Shown one piece after another: positions 6,851-13,599 of a DNA stretch of 13,599 bases. The stretch spans positions 1-13,599 of the forward strand of contig CAAFWR010000029.1 of NCBI GenBank assembly GCA_900766745.1, written 5' to 3'. The notes beneath the pieces were generated by a model. The model saw only the letters and a program-made list of their open reading frames with translations, was not told where the DNA came from and made no database searches. This DNA is from Methanobacteriaceae archaeon. Lineage in GTDB: Archaea; Methanobacteriota; Methanobacteria; Methanobacteriales; Methanobacteriaceae. Position numbers and translations under genes: made by a program. Position 1 is the stretch's first letter; each line of letters starts with the position of its first letter.

Positions 6851-8017
6851 ATGAACACTAAAGAATTGATAGAAGCGGAGGATAAATACTTTGTAAATAC
6901 TTTCACCCGTCAACCTATTGTATTGGATCATGGTGAAGGTCTTGAAGTATGGGATATAGAAGGAAATCATTACTGGGATTTCTTCGCAGGGATAGCTGTT
7001 AACTGTTTAGGCCATAAAAATCCGAGAGTCGTTGAAGCTATCAGCAAACAATCAGAAAAATTAATTCACATTTCTAACATTTATTATAATGAACCTGCAA
7101 TTGAATTTGCAAAAAAACTAGTCGACCTTACAGTTTTTGATAGAATATTCTACACCAACAGCGGTGCTGAATCAAATGAAGGAGCTATTAAATTAGCTTT
7201 AAAATACACTGGTAAAAGCGAAATAATCACAACTACCAATTCTTTCCATGGAAGAACTCTTTTAACTGTAACAGCTACTGGTCAGGAAAAATATAAAGCG
7301 CCATATGCTAAAAATTTACCTCAGGGTTTTATTGAAGTGCCTTATAATGACATTGAAGCTATTAAGGAAGCTATCACCGATGAAACTGCAGCTATTATGG
7401 TAGAGCCTATTCAAGGTGAAGGTGGAGTTAATGTTCCTGATGACGATTACTTACCGCAAATTGAAAAATTGTGTAGGGAAAATGGAATTGTCTTTATTGT
7501 AGATGAGGTGCAAACAGGCTTTGGAAGATGCGGTACCTTATTTGCTCATGAAATCTATGGAGTAAAACCTGACATCATGTCAGTTGCTAAAGGTATTGCT
7601 GGAGGTGTTCCTATGGGGGCATTTTTAGCTAGTGAAGAAGTGGCTAAAGGATTTGAACCTGGTGATCATGGTACTACCTTTGGTGGCGGACCTCTTGTTT
7701 GTGCAACAGCTAATGCGGTTTTAGATGAGATTGTTGATAAGGACCTAATTGAAAACTCCCGTGAGATGGGAGCATACCTAACCTCCAAACTGGTTGACCT
7801 TATGGACACTCATGACGTTATTAAGGATGTCAGAGGATATGGTTTACTTATTGGGGTAGAACTTGCTGTTGATGGTGGAAAATATGTTGACATTATGAGA
7901 GAAAAAGGATTCTTAATCAATTGTACTGCTGGAAATGTTCTAAGATTTGCTCCACCACTATCTGTAACTAAAGAAGAAATTGATTTATTGATTAAAGCTT
8001 TAAATGAAGCTTTATAA
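6851..8017 (+). CDS. argD: Acetylornithine aminotransferase
   Basis: A class-III PLP-dependent aminotransferase converting N-acetylglutamate semialdehyde and glutamate to N-acetylornithine and 2-oxoglutarate in arginine synthesis. From the ATG at 6851 it is 388 residues, the usual length. Visible motifs are NSGAES (103-108), SFHGRT (131-136), VDEVQTGFGR (217-226; the Asp contacts the PLP pyridine N), the Schiff-base lysine in SVAKGIAGG (K247) and TTFGG (275-279). An in-frame ATG at 6839 would add MVII. I prefer 6851 because the TATA box at 6821-6830 predicts transcription starting near 6850 and family members start MNTKEL-like; 6839 cannot be excluded. Neighbouring lysA and dapF raise the possibility of additional activity on a diaminopimelate intermediate, but methanogens generally use DapL for that step. 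Confidence 0.93.
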   Translation: MNTKELIEAEDKYFVNTFTRQPIVLDHGEGLEVWDIEGNHYWDFFAGIAVNCLGHKNPRVVEAISKQSEKLIHISNIYYNEPAIEFAKKLVDLTVFDRIFYTNSGAESNEGAIKLALKYTGKSEIITTTNSFHGRTLLTVTATGQEKYKAPYAKNLPQGFIEVPYNDIEAIKEAITDETAAIMVEPIQGEGGVNVPDDDYLPQIEKLCRENGIVFIVDEVQTGFGRCGTLFAHEIYGVKPDIMSVAKGIAGGVPMGAFLASEEVAKGFEPGDHGTTFGGGPLVCATANAVLDEIVDKDLIENSREMGAYLTSKLVDLMDTHDVIKDVRGYGLLIGVELAVDGGKYVDIMREKGFLINCTAGNVLRFAPPLSVTKEEIDLLIKALNEAL

Positions 8018-8068
8018 TTTTCTTTTTTTAATATTAAACCGGCGTCTTTTTCATTTTATAGGTTTAAT
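8018..8068 (+). terminator. Terminator region after argD
   Basis: A T-rich tract with T7 (8023-8029) follows the stop. An 8-bp perfect inverted repeat, ATTAAACC (8033-8040) and GGTTTAAT (8061-8068), with a 20-base spacer lies behind it. The T tract alone could terminate an archaeal polymerase; the role of the hairpin is uncertain. Confidence 0.5.
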
Positions 8069-8107
8069 AGATTGATTCTGTTAAAACATATTTAGGAATA
8101 CCTAATC

Positions 8108-8137
8108 TTTTATATATGAGGTTCTACATATATAAAA
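8108..8137 (+). promoter_or_regulatory. Promoter of lysA-dapF, two candidate TATA boxes
   Basis: TTTTATATAT (8108-8117) and CATATATAAAA (8127-8137) are both good TATA boxes, predicting starts near 8138 or 8157. A 5-bp hairpin, TTAGG-AATA-CCTAA (8092-8105), sits just upstream and could be an operator. The presence of a promoter is likely; which box is used is not clear. Confidence 0.55.
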
Positions 8138-8141
8138 AAAA

Positions 8142-8174
8142 TAACTTTTTTTTAAGTTTCTTAACTTTTTTTTA
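8142..8174 (+). repeat. Direct repeat of a T8 tract in the lysA leader
   Basis: TAACTTTTTTTTA occurs twice, at 8142-8154 and 8162-8174, with a 20-bp period, between the TATA boxes and the Shine-Dalgarno site. Oligo-T is the core archaeal termination signal, so if transcription starts near 8138 both tracts lie in the leader and could attenuate it. If it starts near 8157 only the second does. Confidence 0.6.
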
Positions 8175-8187
8175 GTAGGTGATTTTA

Positions 8188-9471
8188 ATGGATTTAAATA
8201 TAAAAATTAATGATAAAGAGCATTTGGATATTGGCGGTGCAGATGCCTGTGATATAGCTGATGAATATGGCACACCTGTTTTTGTAATTGATGAAAATAG
8301 AATAAGAGACAATTATCAAAGATTCTACAATGCTTTTTCAAAATATTATCCTGATTTCAAAGTATTTTATGCATGTAAAGCAAACACAAATCTTGCAGTT
8401 TTAAAAATTCTCGAAGATGAAGGATGCTGTATTGATGCAGTATCTCCTGGAGAAGTGTACATCTCAAGGAAAATGGGATTTCCTGGAGACAGAATTTTAT
8501 TTACAGGAAACAACATAACCAACGATGAATTAAAATACGTTTTAGATCAAGGTGCAGTTTTAAATATTGACTCAGTTTCAGCATTAAAAAGATTAGCTGA
8601 AATTATAGAACCAAACGGACTTAAAATCTCATTTAGGGTAAATCCTATGGTAGGTGCAGGACACCACGACCACTGTATAACTGGTGGAGTAATGAGTAAA
8701 TTCGGTATAATGGATAGTGAAGCTGTAGAAGTATATAAACTTGCTAAAGAACTTGGATTTAACCCTATTGGAATGCATTCTCATATTGGTTCTGGTATTC
8801 TTGATCCTGAACCATTTAAGCTAGCTATTGAGTCAACAATGGACATTGCGGGAAAAGTGCATAAGGAAGCAGGAATCGACTTCGAATTTGTAGATTTCGG
8901 TGGTGGAGTAGGAATACCATACACTCCAGAGGAAAATACAGTAGATATTGACAGATTTGCAAAGGAAAACGTCGAATTATTTAAAGAAAAACTAGCTGAA
9001 TATGATATGGGTAATCCAACAATGTATCTTGAACCTGGAAGATATCTTGTAGGGGATGCAAGTGTACTTCTTGTACGTGTAAACAGTGTAAAAGAAAGCT
9101 ATAGAAAATTTATAGGTGTAGATGCAGGATTCAACACATTACTCAGACCAGCAATGTATGATTCATACCATCATATTGTTGTAGCAAATAATATGAACGC
9201 TCCAGTTAAAGAGGAAATAGACATAGCTGGAAATGTATGTGAATCAGGAGACTTGTTTGCACGTGACAGGCCAATGCCGGAAATAAAAGAAGGAGATTTA
9301 CTAGGAATATTAAATGCAGGAGCATATGGTTTTACAATGTCTTCAAACTACAATTCAAGACCACTTACACCTGAAGTCCTTGTTGAAAATGGCAACTGTC
9401 ACTTGGTACGTGAAAAAGAAACATTTGACGATTTAATGGCTAAACAGACTATTCCTAAACATCTGGAATAA
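8188..9471 (+). CDS. lysA: Diaminopimelate decarboxylase
   Basis: A PLP enzyme that decarboxylates meso-diaminopimelate to L-lysine, the last step of the DAP pathway. It is 427 residues from the ATG at 8188, normal for LysA. This is an alanine-racemase-like fold-III barrel followed by a C-terminal beta domain. Visible residues are the PLP lysine in FYACKANTN (K64), HSHIGSG (197-203), the phosphate-binding GGG (238-240), EPGRYLV (282-288), the catalytic cysteine in CESGD (C351-D355) and AGAYG (377-381). A GTG at 8179 would extend it by three codons, but that codon lies inside the Shine-Dalgarno sequence AGGTGAT (8177-8183), which correctly serves the ATG at 8188. It is followed 9 bp later by dapF in the same transcript. 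Arginine or ornithine decarboxylase paralogues are less likely given the CESGD motif and dapF. Confidence 0.97.
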   Translation: MDLNIKINDKEHLDIGGADACDIADEYGTPVFVIDENRIRDNYQRFYNAFSKYYPDFKVFYACKANTNLAVLKILEDEGCCIDAVSPGEVYISRKMGFPGDRILFTGNNITNDELKYVLDQGAVLNIDSVSALKRLAEIIEPNGLKISFRVNPMVGAGHHDHCITGGVMSKFGIMDSEAVEVYKLAKELGFNPIGMHSHIGSGILDPEPFKLAIESTMDIAGKVHKEAGIDFEFVDFGGGVGIPYTPEENTVDIDRFAKENVELFKEKLAEYDMGNPTMYLEPGRYLVGDASVLLVRVNSVKESYRKFIGVDAGFNTLLRPAMYDSYHHIVVANNMNAPVKEEIDIAGNVCESGDLFARDRPMPEIKEGDLLGILNAGAYGFTMSSNYNSRPLTPEVLVENGNCHLVREKETFDDLMAKQTIPKHLE

Positions 9472-9480
9472 GGTGGTAAA

Positions 9481-10341
9481 ATGGATCTTAAAGGACTTAA
9501 ATTTTCAAAGATGCATGGAATAGGAAATGATTTCCCAATAATCGATGAATCAAAAGGGGAAGTTATTCCAGAAGCTGAAAAGGCTGAAGCATGCAGATTT
9601 CTCTGTCACAGAAACTTCGGAGTAGGGGGAGACGGTGTGCTTTTTGTCGTGCCTTCAGAAGTGGCTGATATAGGTTACAGAATGTTCAATCCAGATGGCA
9701 GTGAGGCTGAAATGTGCGGAAACGGCATTCGATGTTTTGGAGATTTCGTATACAGAAAAGGAATTCTAAAACAGGAAAAAATGACTGTAGAAACCAAATC
9801 AGGAATTAAAACAATCGAAATCACACTTGAAGATGGAGAACCTGCGCTTTTTAAAGTGGATATGGGAACTTCAACATTTAAAACAAAAGAGATTCCAATG
9901 ATTGCAGATGAAGATGAATTTCTAAATGGTGATTTGGAAGTTTTAGACGAAACATATGCAGTTACAGCTATCAGTGTTGGAAACCCTCATGCGATAATCT
10001 TTGTTGAAGATATCTCAGCAGTAGATATTGACAAATTCGGTCCAGCTATTGAATGCCATGAAGTTTTCCCTGAAAAAATTAACGTACATTTTGTTCAGGT
10101 AATATCAGAAAATGAGGGAATAATGAGAACATGGGAGAGAGGTGCTGGCGTAACTCTTGCATGTGGAACAGGGGCAACCTCAACAGCTATTTCAGGATAT
10201 AAATTAGGTCTTTTTGATTCTGAGGTTTTAATACATCTTCCAGGTGGGGACCTTGAATTTAATGTCTATGAGAAAGATGGGGAACTGGGAGCTTTCATGA
10301 AAGGTCCTGCAGAACTTGTTTTTGATGGAGAAATCCAATAA
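9481..10341 (+). CDS. dapF: Diaminopimelate epimerase
   Basis: A cofactor-independent two-base epimerase converting LL- to meso-diaminopimelate, the substrate of LysA encoded just upstream. It is 286 residues, standard length, with two pseudo-symmetric halves. The catalytic thiol pair is visible as MCGNGIRCF (C79) and ACGTGAT (C228). Other signature segments are KMHGIGNDF (10-18), NFGVGGDG (45-52), MFNPDGSEAEMCGNG (68-82), GNPHAI (167-172) and WERGAG (218-223). An AGGTGG Shine-Dalgarno site begins at the last base of the lysA stop, 9 bp between genes, so lysA and dapF form an operon. Archaea lack meso-DAP murein, so the product here feeds lysine synthesis. Confidence 0.98.
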   Translation: MDLKGLKFSKMHGIGNDFPIIDESKGEVIPEAEKAEACRFLCHRNFGVGGDGVLFVVPSEVADIGYRMFNPDGSEAEMCGNGIRCFGDFVYRKGILKQEKMTVETKSGIKTIEITLEDGEPALFKVDMGTSTFKTKEIPMIADEDEFLNGDLEVLDETYAVTAISVGNPHAIIFVEDISAVDIDKFGPAIECHEVFPEKINVHFVQVISENEGIMRTWERGAGVTLACGTGATSTAISGYKLGLFDSEVLIHLPGGDLEFNVYEKDGELGAFMKGPAELVFDGEIQ

Positions 10342-10354
10342 TCTCCATTTTTTT
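10325..10354 (+). terminator. Hairpin/T7 terminator after dapF
   Basis: ATGGAG (10325-10330) pairs with CTCCAT (10343-10348) across a 12-base loop containing the dapF stop, followed at once by T7 (10348-10354). It occupies the 11-bp gap between dapF and the convergent methyltransferase gene. Confidence 0.65.
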
Positions 10355-10931
10355 ATAAATAGCTATTTATTAATGTAATGTCTTCAAAAAAATAGTGTTC
10401 GCTAGCTGCTATCTCACTTATAAAACCCAATTCATCTAATTTTTTCAATGTTTCTTCATTACCTGAAAGTGAGGACTGTATTATCTGGACAATTCCTTTT
10501 TCATTTAGATGATTTTTTACTTCATCTAAAAATTTATCAATAACTTTCCTACCATTTAATCCGCCGTCAAATGCATAATTTAAGTTATCATCAATAACAT
10601 CACCATTTTCAGTAGGCAGATATGGAGTGTTAAATAAAATTACATCAAACTTTCTATTTTTCAAAGGTTCAAAAAGATTTCCAAACAAAATCTCGATATT
10701 TTCAATACCATTTTTCTTAAAGTTATGCTCAGCTAGTTCAACAGCATCGAAATTAATGTCTGTAACTGTAATCTTATCAGTCATTCTTGAAGCATACATC
10801 GCAACAATACCAGTGCCTGTTCCAATTTCTAAAACAGAATCTCCAGGTCTTATAGCTAGATTTTCAGCTAATAGAAAAGAGTCTTCAGCAGGAATGTAAA
10901 CTGTTTCTGACGTGTCAATTTCAAAATCCAT
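10353..10931 (-). CDS. HemK/Mtq2-like class-I methyltransferase
   Basis: A 192-residue S-adenosylmethionine-dependent methyltransferase. It shows YIPAEDSFLL (12-21), typical of the archaeal/eukaryotic Mtq2 branch, SAM motif I VLEIGTGTG (33-41), acidic D58 in VTDIN, and NTPYLP (101-106) where protein-glutamine methyltransferases normally have NPPY. Mtq2 homologues methylate the GGQ glutamine of class-1 release factor, usually with a Trm112 partner; that is the likely role here, inferred from family. The Thr in place of the first Pro is notable, but Asn, the second Pro and Tyr are kept. It is the last gene of the DUF655-ksgA run. AGGGTG (10937-10942) overlaps the ksgA stop, so translation is probably coupled. 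rRNA or other protein substrates cannot be excluded. Confidence 0.88.
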   Translation of the reverse strand: MDFEIDTSETVYIPAEDSFLLAENLAIRPGDSVLEIGTGTGIVAMYASRMTDKITVTDINFDAVELAEHNFKKNGIENIEILFGNLFEPLKNRKFDVILFNTPYLPTENGDVIDDNLNYAFDGGLNGRKVIDKFLDEVKNHLNEKGIVQIIQSSLSGNEETLKKLDELGFISEIAASEHYFFEDITLINSYL

Positions 10932-10940
10932 TCCAACACC

Positions 10941-11828
10941 CTAAAATGTTAACTGGCTAGACAAATAAAGAATTTCTTCAGGAGAAATAGTAATCACGCG
11001 GCTGTCTAAAATAGCATTGATTTTATTGGAAGTGATGCTATTTAGTCTCTCTTTCATCTCTTTTTTATCTAAATTAGATACAATATGTCGTGAATCGACT
11101 AAGGCATTTCTAGCTTTCTTGTTTTTATGCTGAAACAAAGCTTTTGTAAAATCAGAATAAGTTTTAAAAGTCTCAAGATCGATTTCATTAGAGACAACAT
11201 TACTTAATTTTCCCCTAAGTTCCGGTAATTTTGGAGTTAATTTAACAACAGTCGAATCAACTTTAGGTTTCGGAATAAAGGATTCAGCTGACACTTGAGT
11301 TAATATTTCAACATCACATTTAAAATAAAGCATTGCAGACAGTCTTGAATATTCACGAGTGCCAACAGCACCAGTCATACGGTTAGCAAACTCTTTTTGA
11401 TACATTAGAATAGCACTATCAAAATCATAATCAAGAAATTTAAAGGTTATTGGAGAAGAGATTTGATAAGGTAAATTTGAGATGATTTTATTAAATTTAG
11501 GAAAATCCACATTTAAAGCATCTTCGTTTATTAACTCTACGTTATCTATATTTTCTCTTTCCAAACGGTCATTTAGTATTTTACAAATTACAGGATCTTG
11601 CTCAATAGCTATTACTTTTTTAGCTTTCGCTGATATTTCAGTAGTTAACGTACCAATCCCAGGACCTATTTCTAAAACAACATCATCTTTAGTTAAATCT
11701 CCAAATCCAATAATCTGGTCTCTTTTATTTCTATCAATTAGATAATTTTGACCAAGATTCTTATTTAGCTTAATGTTATTCTCATTAAGAATAGATTTTG
11801 TTATTTTAGATAATGAGTTTTCAGTCAA
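10941..11828 (-). CDS. rsmA: rRNA adenine dimethyltransferase KsgA/Dim1
   Basis: A 295-residue enzyme forming two adjacent N6,N6-dimethyladenosines in the 3'-terminal helix of 16S rRNA, late in small-subunit assembly. Visible motifs are NLGQNYLID (24-32), SAM motif I LEIGPGIGTLT (52-62), E76, INEDAL (100-105), the catalytic NLPYQISSP (118-126) and FIPKPKVDST (184-193). The length is somewhat above the usual 260-280, owing mainly to the C terminus. No ATG or GTG fits: the start is TTG at 11828, 4 bp after the DUF655 stop. GTGAT (11836-11832) is only 3 bases from it, so reinitiation after DUF655 is likely. The neighbour order DUF655-KsgA-HemK-like is conserved in euryarchaea. Confidence 0.95.
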   Translation of the reverse strand: MTENSLSKITKSILNENNIKLNKNLGQNYLIDRNKRDQIIGFGDLTKDDVVLEIGPGIGTLTTEISAKAKKVIAIEQDPVICKILNDRLERENIDNVELINEDALNVDFPKFNKIISNLPYQISSPITFKFLDYDFDSAILMYQKEFANRMTGAVGTREYSRLSAMLYFKCDVEILTQVSAESFIPKPKVDSTVVKLTPKLPELRGKLSNVVSNEIDLETFKTYSDFTKALFQHKNKKARNALVDSRHIVSNLDKKEMKERLNSITSNKINAILDSRVITISPEEILYLSSQLTF

Positions 11829-11832
11829 TTTA

Positions 11833-12477
11833 TCACTGTTTTTTTCTAGTTTTCTGGTTCGAAGACCTTTTAGGAATATTTGTAAAGAGGTAGTATTTGT
11901 TTTTACCTTTTTTGGTAATTGTAGTGTCTAATTCCTGTTTTATTCTGTTTACAATCATTCCGGCAGGATTTGATAATGGTGGAACTCTTTCGCTAATATC
12001 CTCAAAGCTTTCAAAGGGTTTTTCTTTTCTAGCATCAATAATTTTCCACATGTGTTTCTTTCCAATTCCTGGAATAAGCTCTAATTTATGAAGTCTTGTA
12101 CTTAATGGTCCTGCAGTATTGAAAAATTCAACAAACTTCTCTTCTTGTGACTTTACAATATCTTCTATTGCATAATCAAGTTCAATTCTGCTTGTAGCTG
12201 TTAAATTTTCGAAATCTAATTTAGAGAAAACTCTTGCTTTAGCTTTTGAACCATCTTTTCCTATATAAACTGTATCTCCAATGTCAAATTCTGAATCATC
12301 GATTGGGGTTAATTCTAATAAAGTGAAATAATCAGCACCAATAGCTTGAGCAATTGCTTTTCCTTTAAATTTTGACATATCATTTTGGACATATCCTAAA
12401 CTGAGATAATCCAAGATTAATGCATTTTCCTCTCTTTTTGCAGGAGGTGCTTTTGGTTTTGTTTTTTTATTGTTCAT
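11833..12477 (-). CDS. DUF655 family protein, putative RNA-binding
   Basis: A 214-residue archaea-specific DUF655 protein. A lysine-rich N terminus (1-15) is followed by an OB/barrel-like central part (about 18-110, with ALILDYLSLGY and DIGDTVYIGKDG) and a helix-hairpin-helix motif, LELIPGIGKKHMWKIIDAR (132-150), of the kind that binds nucleic-acid backbones. The basic C-terminal tail (about 188-214, KKGKNKYY...KRSSNQKTRKKQ) fits nucleic-acid binding. The biochemical function is unknown; its constant place before ksgA suggests rRNA processing or modification. AAGTGAT stands 5 bp before the ATG, and a separate TATA box lies about 65-75 bp upstream, so it heads its own transcription unit. Confidence 0.92.
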   Translation of the reverse strand: MNNKKTKPKAPPAKREENALILDYLSLGYVQNDMSKFKGKAIAQAIGADYFTLLELTPIDDSEFDIGDTVYIGKDGSKAKARVFSKLDFENLTATSRIELDYAIEDIVKSQEEKFVEFFNTAGPLSTRLHKLELIPGIGKKHMWKIIDARKEKPFESFEDISERVPPLSNPAGMIVNRIKQELDTTITKKGKNKYYLFTNIPKRSSNQKTRKKQ

Positions 12478-12540
12478 TATATCACTTCTTTAGTGTCTAA
12501 AAATTTTAAAGTATAACTTCAAATTGTTTAGTTAATATTT

Positions 12541-12552
12541 AAAATATATAAG
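12541..12552 (-). promoter_or_regulatory. Promoter of the DUF655-rsmA-methyltransferase unit
   Basis: The minus strand reads CTTATATATTTT, a good TATA box. It predicts a start near 12520 and a leader of about 43 bases carrying the AAGTGAT Shine-Dalgarno site. Confidence 0.55.
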
Positions 12553-12582
12553 TGATTATTAATAAACATATCTAAAATTGGT

Positions 12583-12620
12583 AAAAATAAAAAAAGTAAA
12601 GAGTTAATATATTTACTCTT
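12583..12620 (-). terminator. Hairpin/oligo-T terminator after rpoF
   Basis: A 22-bp inverted repeat (12599-12620, one mismatched pair) overlaps the last rpoF codons. On the minus strand it is followed by T7 (12595-12589) and a second T run (12587-12583). It separates L21e-rpoF from DUF655-rsmA. Confidence 0.6.
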
Positions 12621-12951
12621 CGACAAAGTATTGGTCTAATATCTCAAGAATTTTTTCCATATCCTCTTTAGAAGGTTGTTTTCTTGAAAATATTAGTCTT
12701 AAATCATCTAAATCTTTTGGTATTAAATCTACAATGCGAACTGCAAATTCACGTTTTATGCCCATATCTTCAATTTCTTCAATAATTTTATAGCTGTCTT
12801 CAACTGAATAATGGGGAAGTCTTGAAATATGGTTTAAGGTATAGTTTTGATCTGCTACAAGTTCATTGTTTTCTGAATATTCATCAAGAATTTCTTTTAC
12901 CTTGACAGCAGGAATTGGCACCTTATTTTCAATTATTCTTTTTCCTATCAT
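12613..12951 (-). CDS. rpoF: DNA-directed RNA polymerase subunit F (Rpb4 homologue)
   Basis: A 112-residue Rpb4/RpoF protein. With RpoE (Rpb7) it forms the stalk of archaeal RNA polymerase, which helps open-complex formation and binds nascent RNA. Visible family features are the N-terminal beta strand and helix (VPIPAVKVKEILDEY, 11-25), the region around LNHISRLPHYS (39-49), and the HRDC-like helical half with VRIVDLIPKDLDDLRLIF (71-88) and LEILDQYF (102-109). It starts 5 bp after the L21e stop, so the two are co-transcribed; the Shine-Dalgarno site is weak (CTGAT). This pairing is conserved in euryarchaea. Confidence 0.96.
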   Translation of the reverse strand: MIGKRIIENKVPIPAVKVKEILDEYSENNELVADQNYTLNHISRLPHYSVEDSYKIIEEIEDMGIKREFAVRIVDLIPKDLDDLRLIFSRKQPSKEDMEKILEILDQYFVEE

Positions 12952-12956
12952 TGGAA

Positions 12957-13250
12957 TCAGTCTTTTTGAAGTTTTAAATGATCTGGTCTAACGATTAATT
13001 CTTTATATTTGTTTCCATCATTTAAAGCGACTAAATAAGCTCTTCCTTGAGTTCCAATAACTTTAGCAGTTTTTCCATGGAATCTAGGGTGTGGTTGACC
13101 TTTTTGAATACTTGGGTTAATAATAATGTGAACTAAATCTCCTTCTTCAAATCTTTGCATTCTGTTTGTAATAGGATTAGTTCTACCTGGTCTATTTATT
13201 TTAGTCATTTTATTTCTGGATCTGCTTCTAAATCCTCTTGATCTTTGCAT
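12957..13250 (-). CDS. rpl21e: 50S ribosomal protein L21e
   Basis: A 97-residue basic ribosomal protein of the archaeal/eukaryotic L21e family (eL21), full length. The N terminus is Arg-rich ([15 protein letters not shown]), followed by the SH3-like barrel core with [21 protein letters not shown] (residues 34-54 region), the family signature [19 protein letters not shown] (56-74), then [10 protein letters not shown]. It is a structural component of the large subunit. AGAGGT (13265-13260) precedes the ATG. It is the first gene of the L21e-rpoF unit, with a TATA box at 13338-13345 and a predicted leader of about 65 bases. Confidence 0.97.
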   Translation of the reverse strand: MQRSRGFRSRSRNKMTKINRPGRTNPITNRMQRFEEGDLVHIIINPSIQKGQPHPRFHGKTAKVIGTQGRAYLVALNDGNKYKELIVRPDHLKLQKD

Positions 13251-13287
13251 TTGGATAACCTCTCTTTAGTTATAACGTCTGGGTAAA

Positions 13288-13338
13288 ACTATGTTATCAG
13301 CTACCTAGTATAAATGCCCATAATACTAGTAACATAGT
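13288..13338. promoter_or_regulatory. Nested inverted repeats over the L21e start site
   Basis: An outer 9-bp repeat, ACTATGTTA (13288-13296) with TAACATAGT (13330-13338), encloses an inner 7-bp repeat, CTAGTAT (13305-13311) with ATACTAG (13323-13329). The two right arms are directly adjacent. The structure covers the predicted start site (about 13315) and touches the TATA box, so a protein-binding operator is more likely than an RNA hairpin. Confidence 0.6.
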
Positions 13339-13345
13339 ATATAAA
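13338..13345 (-). promoter_or_regulatory. TATA box of the L21e-rpoF unit
   Basis: The minus strand reads TTTATATA, predicting transcription from about 13315 toward the L21e gene. The adjoining region 13346-13433 has no gene. It holds a small palindrome, ATTATCA-TAT-TGATAAT (13360-13376), with no evident role. Confidence 0.6.
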
Positions 13346-13426
13346 AATTATAAAATTAAATTATCATATTGATAATATTAATCTATTACTTTAAAGCTAT
13401 TAATATAGTTTTAGGTTTTGATTTGT

Positions 13427-13448
13427 GGCTCTGTCAAAAATTATAGGG
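13427..13448. repeat. Possible insertion-sequence terminal inverted repeat
   Basis: GGCTCTGTCAAAAATTATAG at 13427-13446 resembles the GGCTxTGTxxAAA ends of several DDE insertion-sequence families. It contains the transposase stop codon, as expected for an element ending just beyond its transposase gene. The partner repeat would lie outside the window. Confidence 0.4.
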
Positions 13449-13599
13449 ATTTTTAGTTTTTTTGTTGTTAATATCCCAATATCGCAGTCTTAAAAGGAAT
13501 CGTTTTAAAATTCCTTTTCTTGATTTCATTCGTCTTTTTATATGTTTTGGGAAGACTTTTTGGAAGCAATTTTCTATTTTATTACTTGTTGATGCTATT
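13434..13599 (-). CDS. DDE-type transposase, C-terminal fragment (runs off the window)
   Basis: The last 54 codons of a minus-strand frame that is open to the window edge and stops at TGA 13436-13434. It encodes IASTSNKIENCFQKVF, then KHIKRRMKSRKGILKRF and a basic C-terminal tail. The T-S-N-K-I-E-N pattern matches the segment around the third acidic residue (E) of DDE transposases, followed by a basic helical C terminus. I cannot name the family; ISM1-like archaeal elements are one candidate. Whether the rest is intact cannot be seen. It lies downstream of nothing in this window and faces the same way as the L21e unit. Confidence 0.6.
   Translation of the reverse strand, partial: IASTSNKIENCFQKVFPKHIKRRMKSRKGILKRFLLRLRYWDINNKKTKNPYNF

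Noticed and set aside
8179..8187. GTG start extending LysA by three codons
   Set aside because: The GTG is part of the Shine-Dalgarno sequence AGGTGAT that serves the ATG at 8188.
11482..11745. Plus-strand ORF opposite rsmA
   Set aside because: Antisense shadow of a well-supported gene with no start signals.

Overview
The window is AT-rich archaeal DNA, most likely from a gut methanogen of the order Methanobacteriales, with Methanobrevibacter as the best fit and Methanosphaera less likely. The evidence is an RNA polymerase subunit F gene beside ribosomal protein L21e, the DUF655/KsgA/HemK-like cluster typical of euryarchaea, TATA boxes instead of -35/-10 promoters, AGGTG(A/G) Shine-Dalgarno sites, and a beta-helix adhesin-like protein of the kind expanded in Methanobrevibacter.

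Left part (1-2533): the remains of a large adhesin-like surface protein on the minus strand. The readable frame is almost all repeats. It has no signal peptide, its 5' side continues as recognisable homology through several in-frame stops, and its 3' end stops where a distal domain would be expected. It is best read as a pseudogene.

2534-5901: a divergent regulator/operon pair. An HxlR-type repressor (minus) faces a three-gene plus-strand operon: a flavin-domain protein with two 4Fe-4S sites, a fused ABC permease and substrate-binding protein of the betaine/choline/ergothioneine class, and its ATPase. Both promoters look leaderless. A perfect 18-bp palindrome lies between them and is a likely HxlR operator. 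About 440 bp of non-coding, hairpin-rich DNA follows.

6344-10341: a cyclophilin (minus) and, divergently, argD, then lysA and dapF (plus). LysA and DapF carry out the last steps of lysine synthesis by the diaminopimelate route. ArgD normally makes N-acetylornithine for arginine synthesis and has its own promoter and terminator.

10353-13250: a minus-strand information-processing cluster read right to left: L21e, RpoF, then a terminator and a new promoter, DUF655 RNA-binding protein, KsgA/Dim1 rRNA dimethyltransferase and an Mtq2/HemK-like methyltransferase. It couples transcription, ribosome biogenesis and probably release-factor modification.

Right edge (13434-13599): the last 54 codons of a minus-strand transposase with a possible insertion-sequence end. 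The conserved core is therefore flanked by accessory DNA on both sides. The least ordinary part is the HxlR/flavin-ferredoxin/transporter locus with its palindromic operator.
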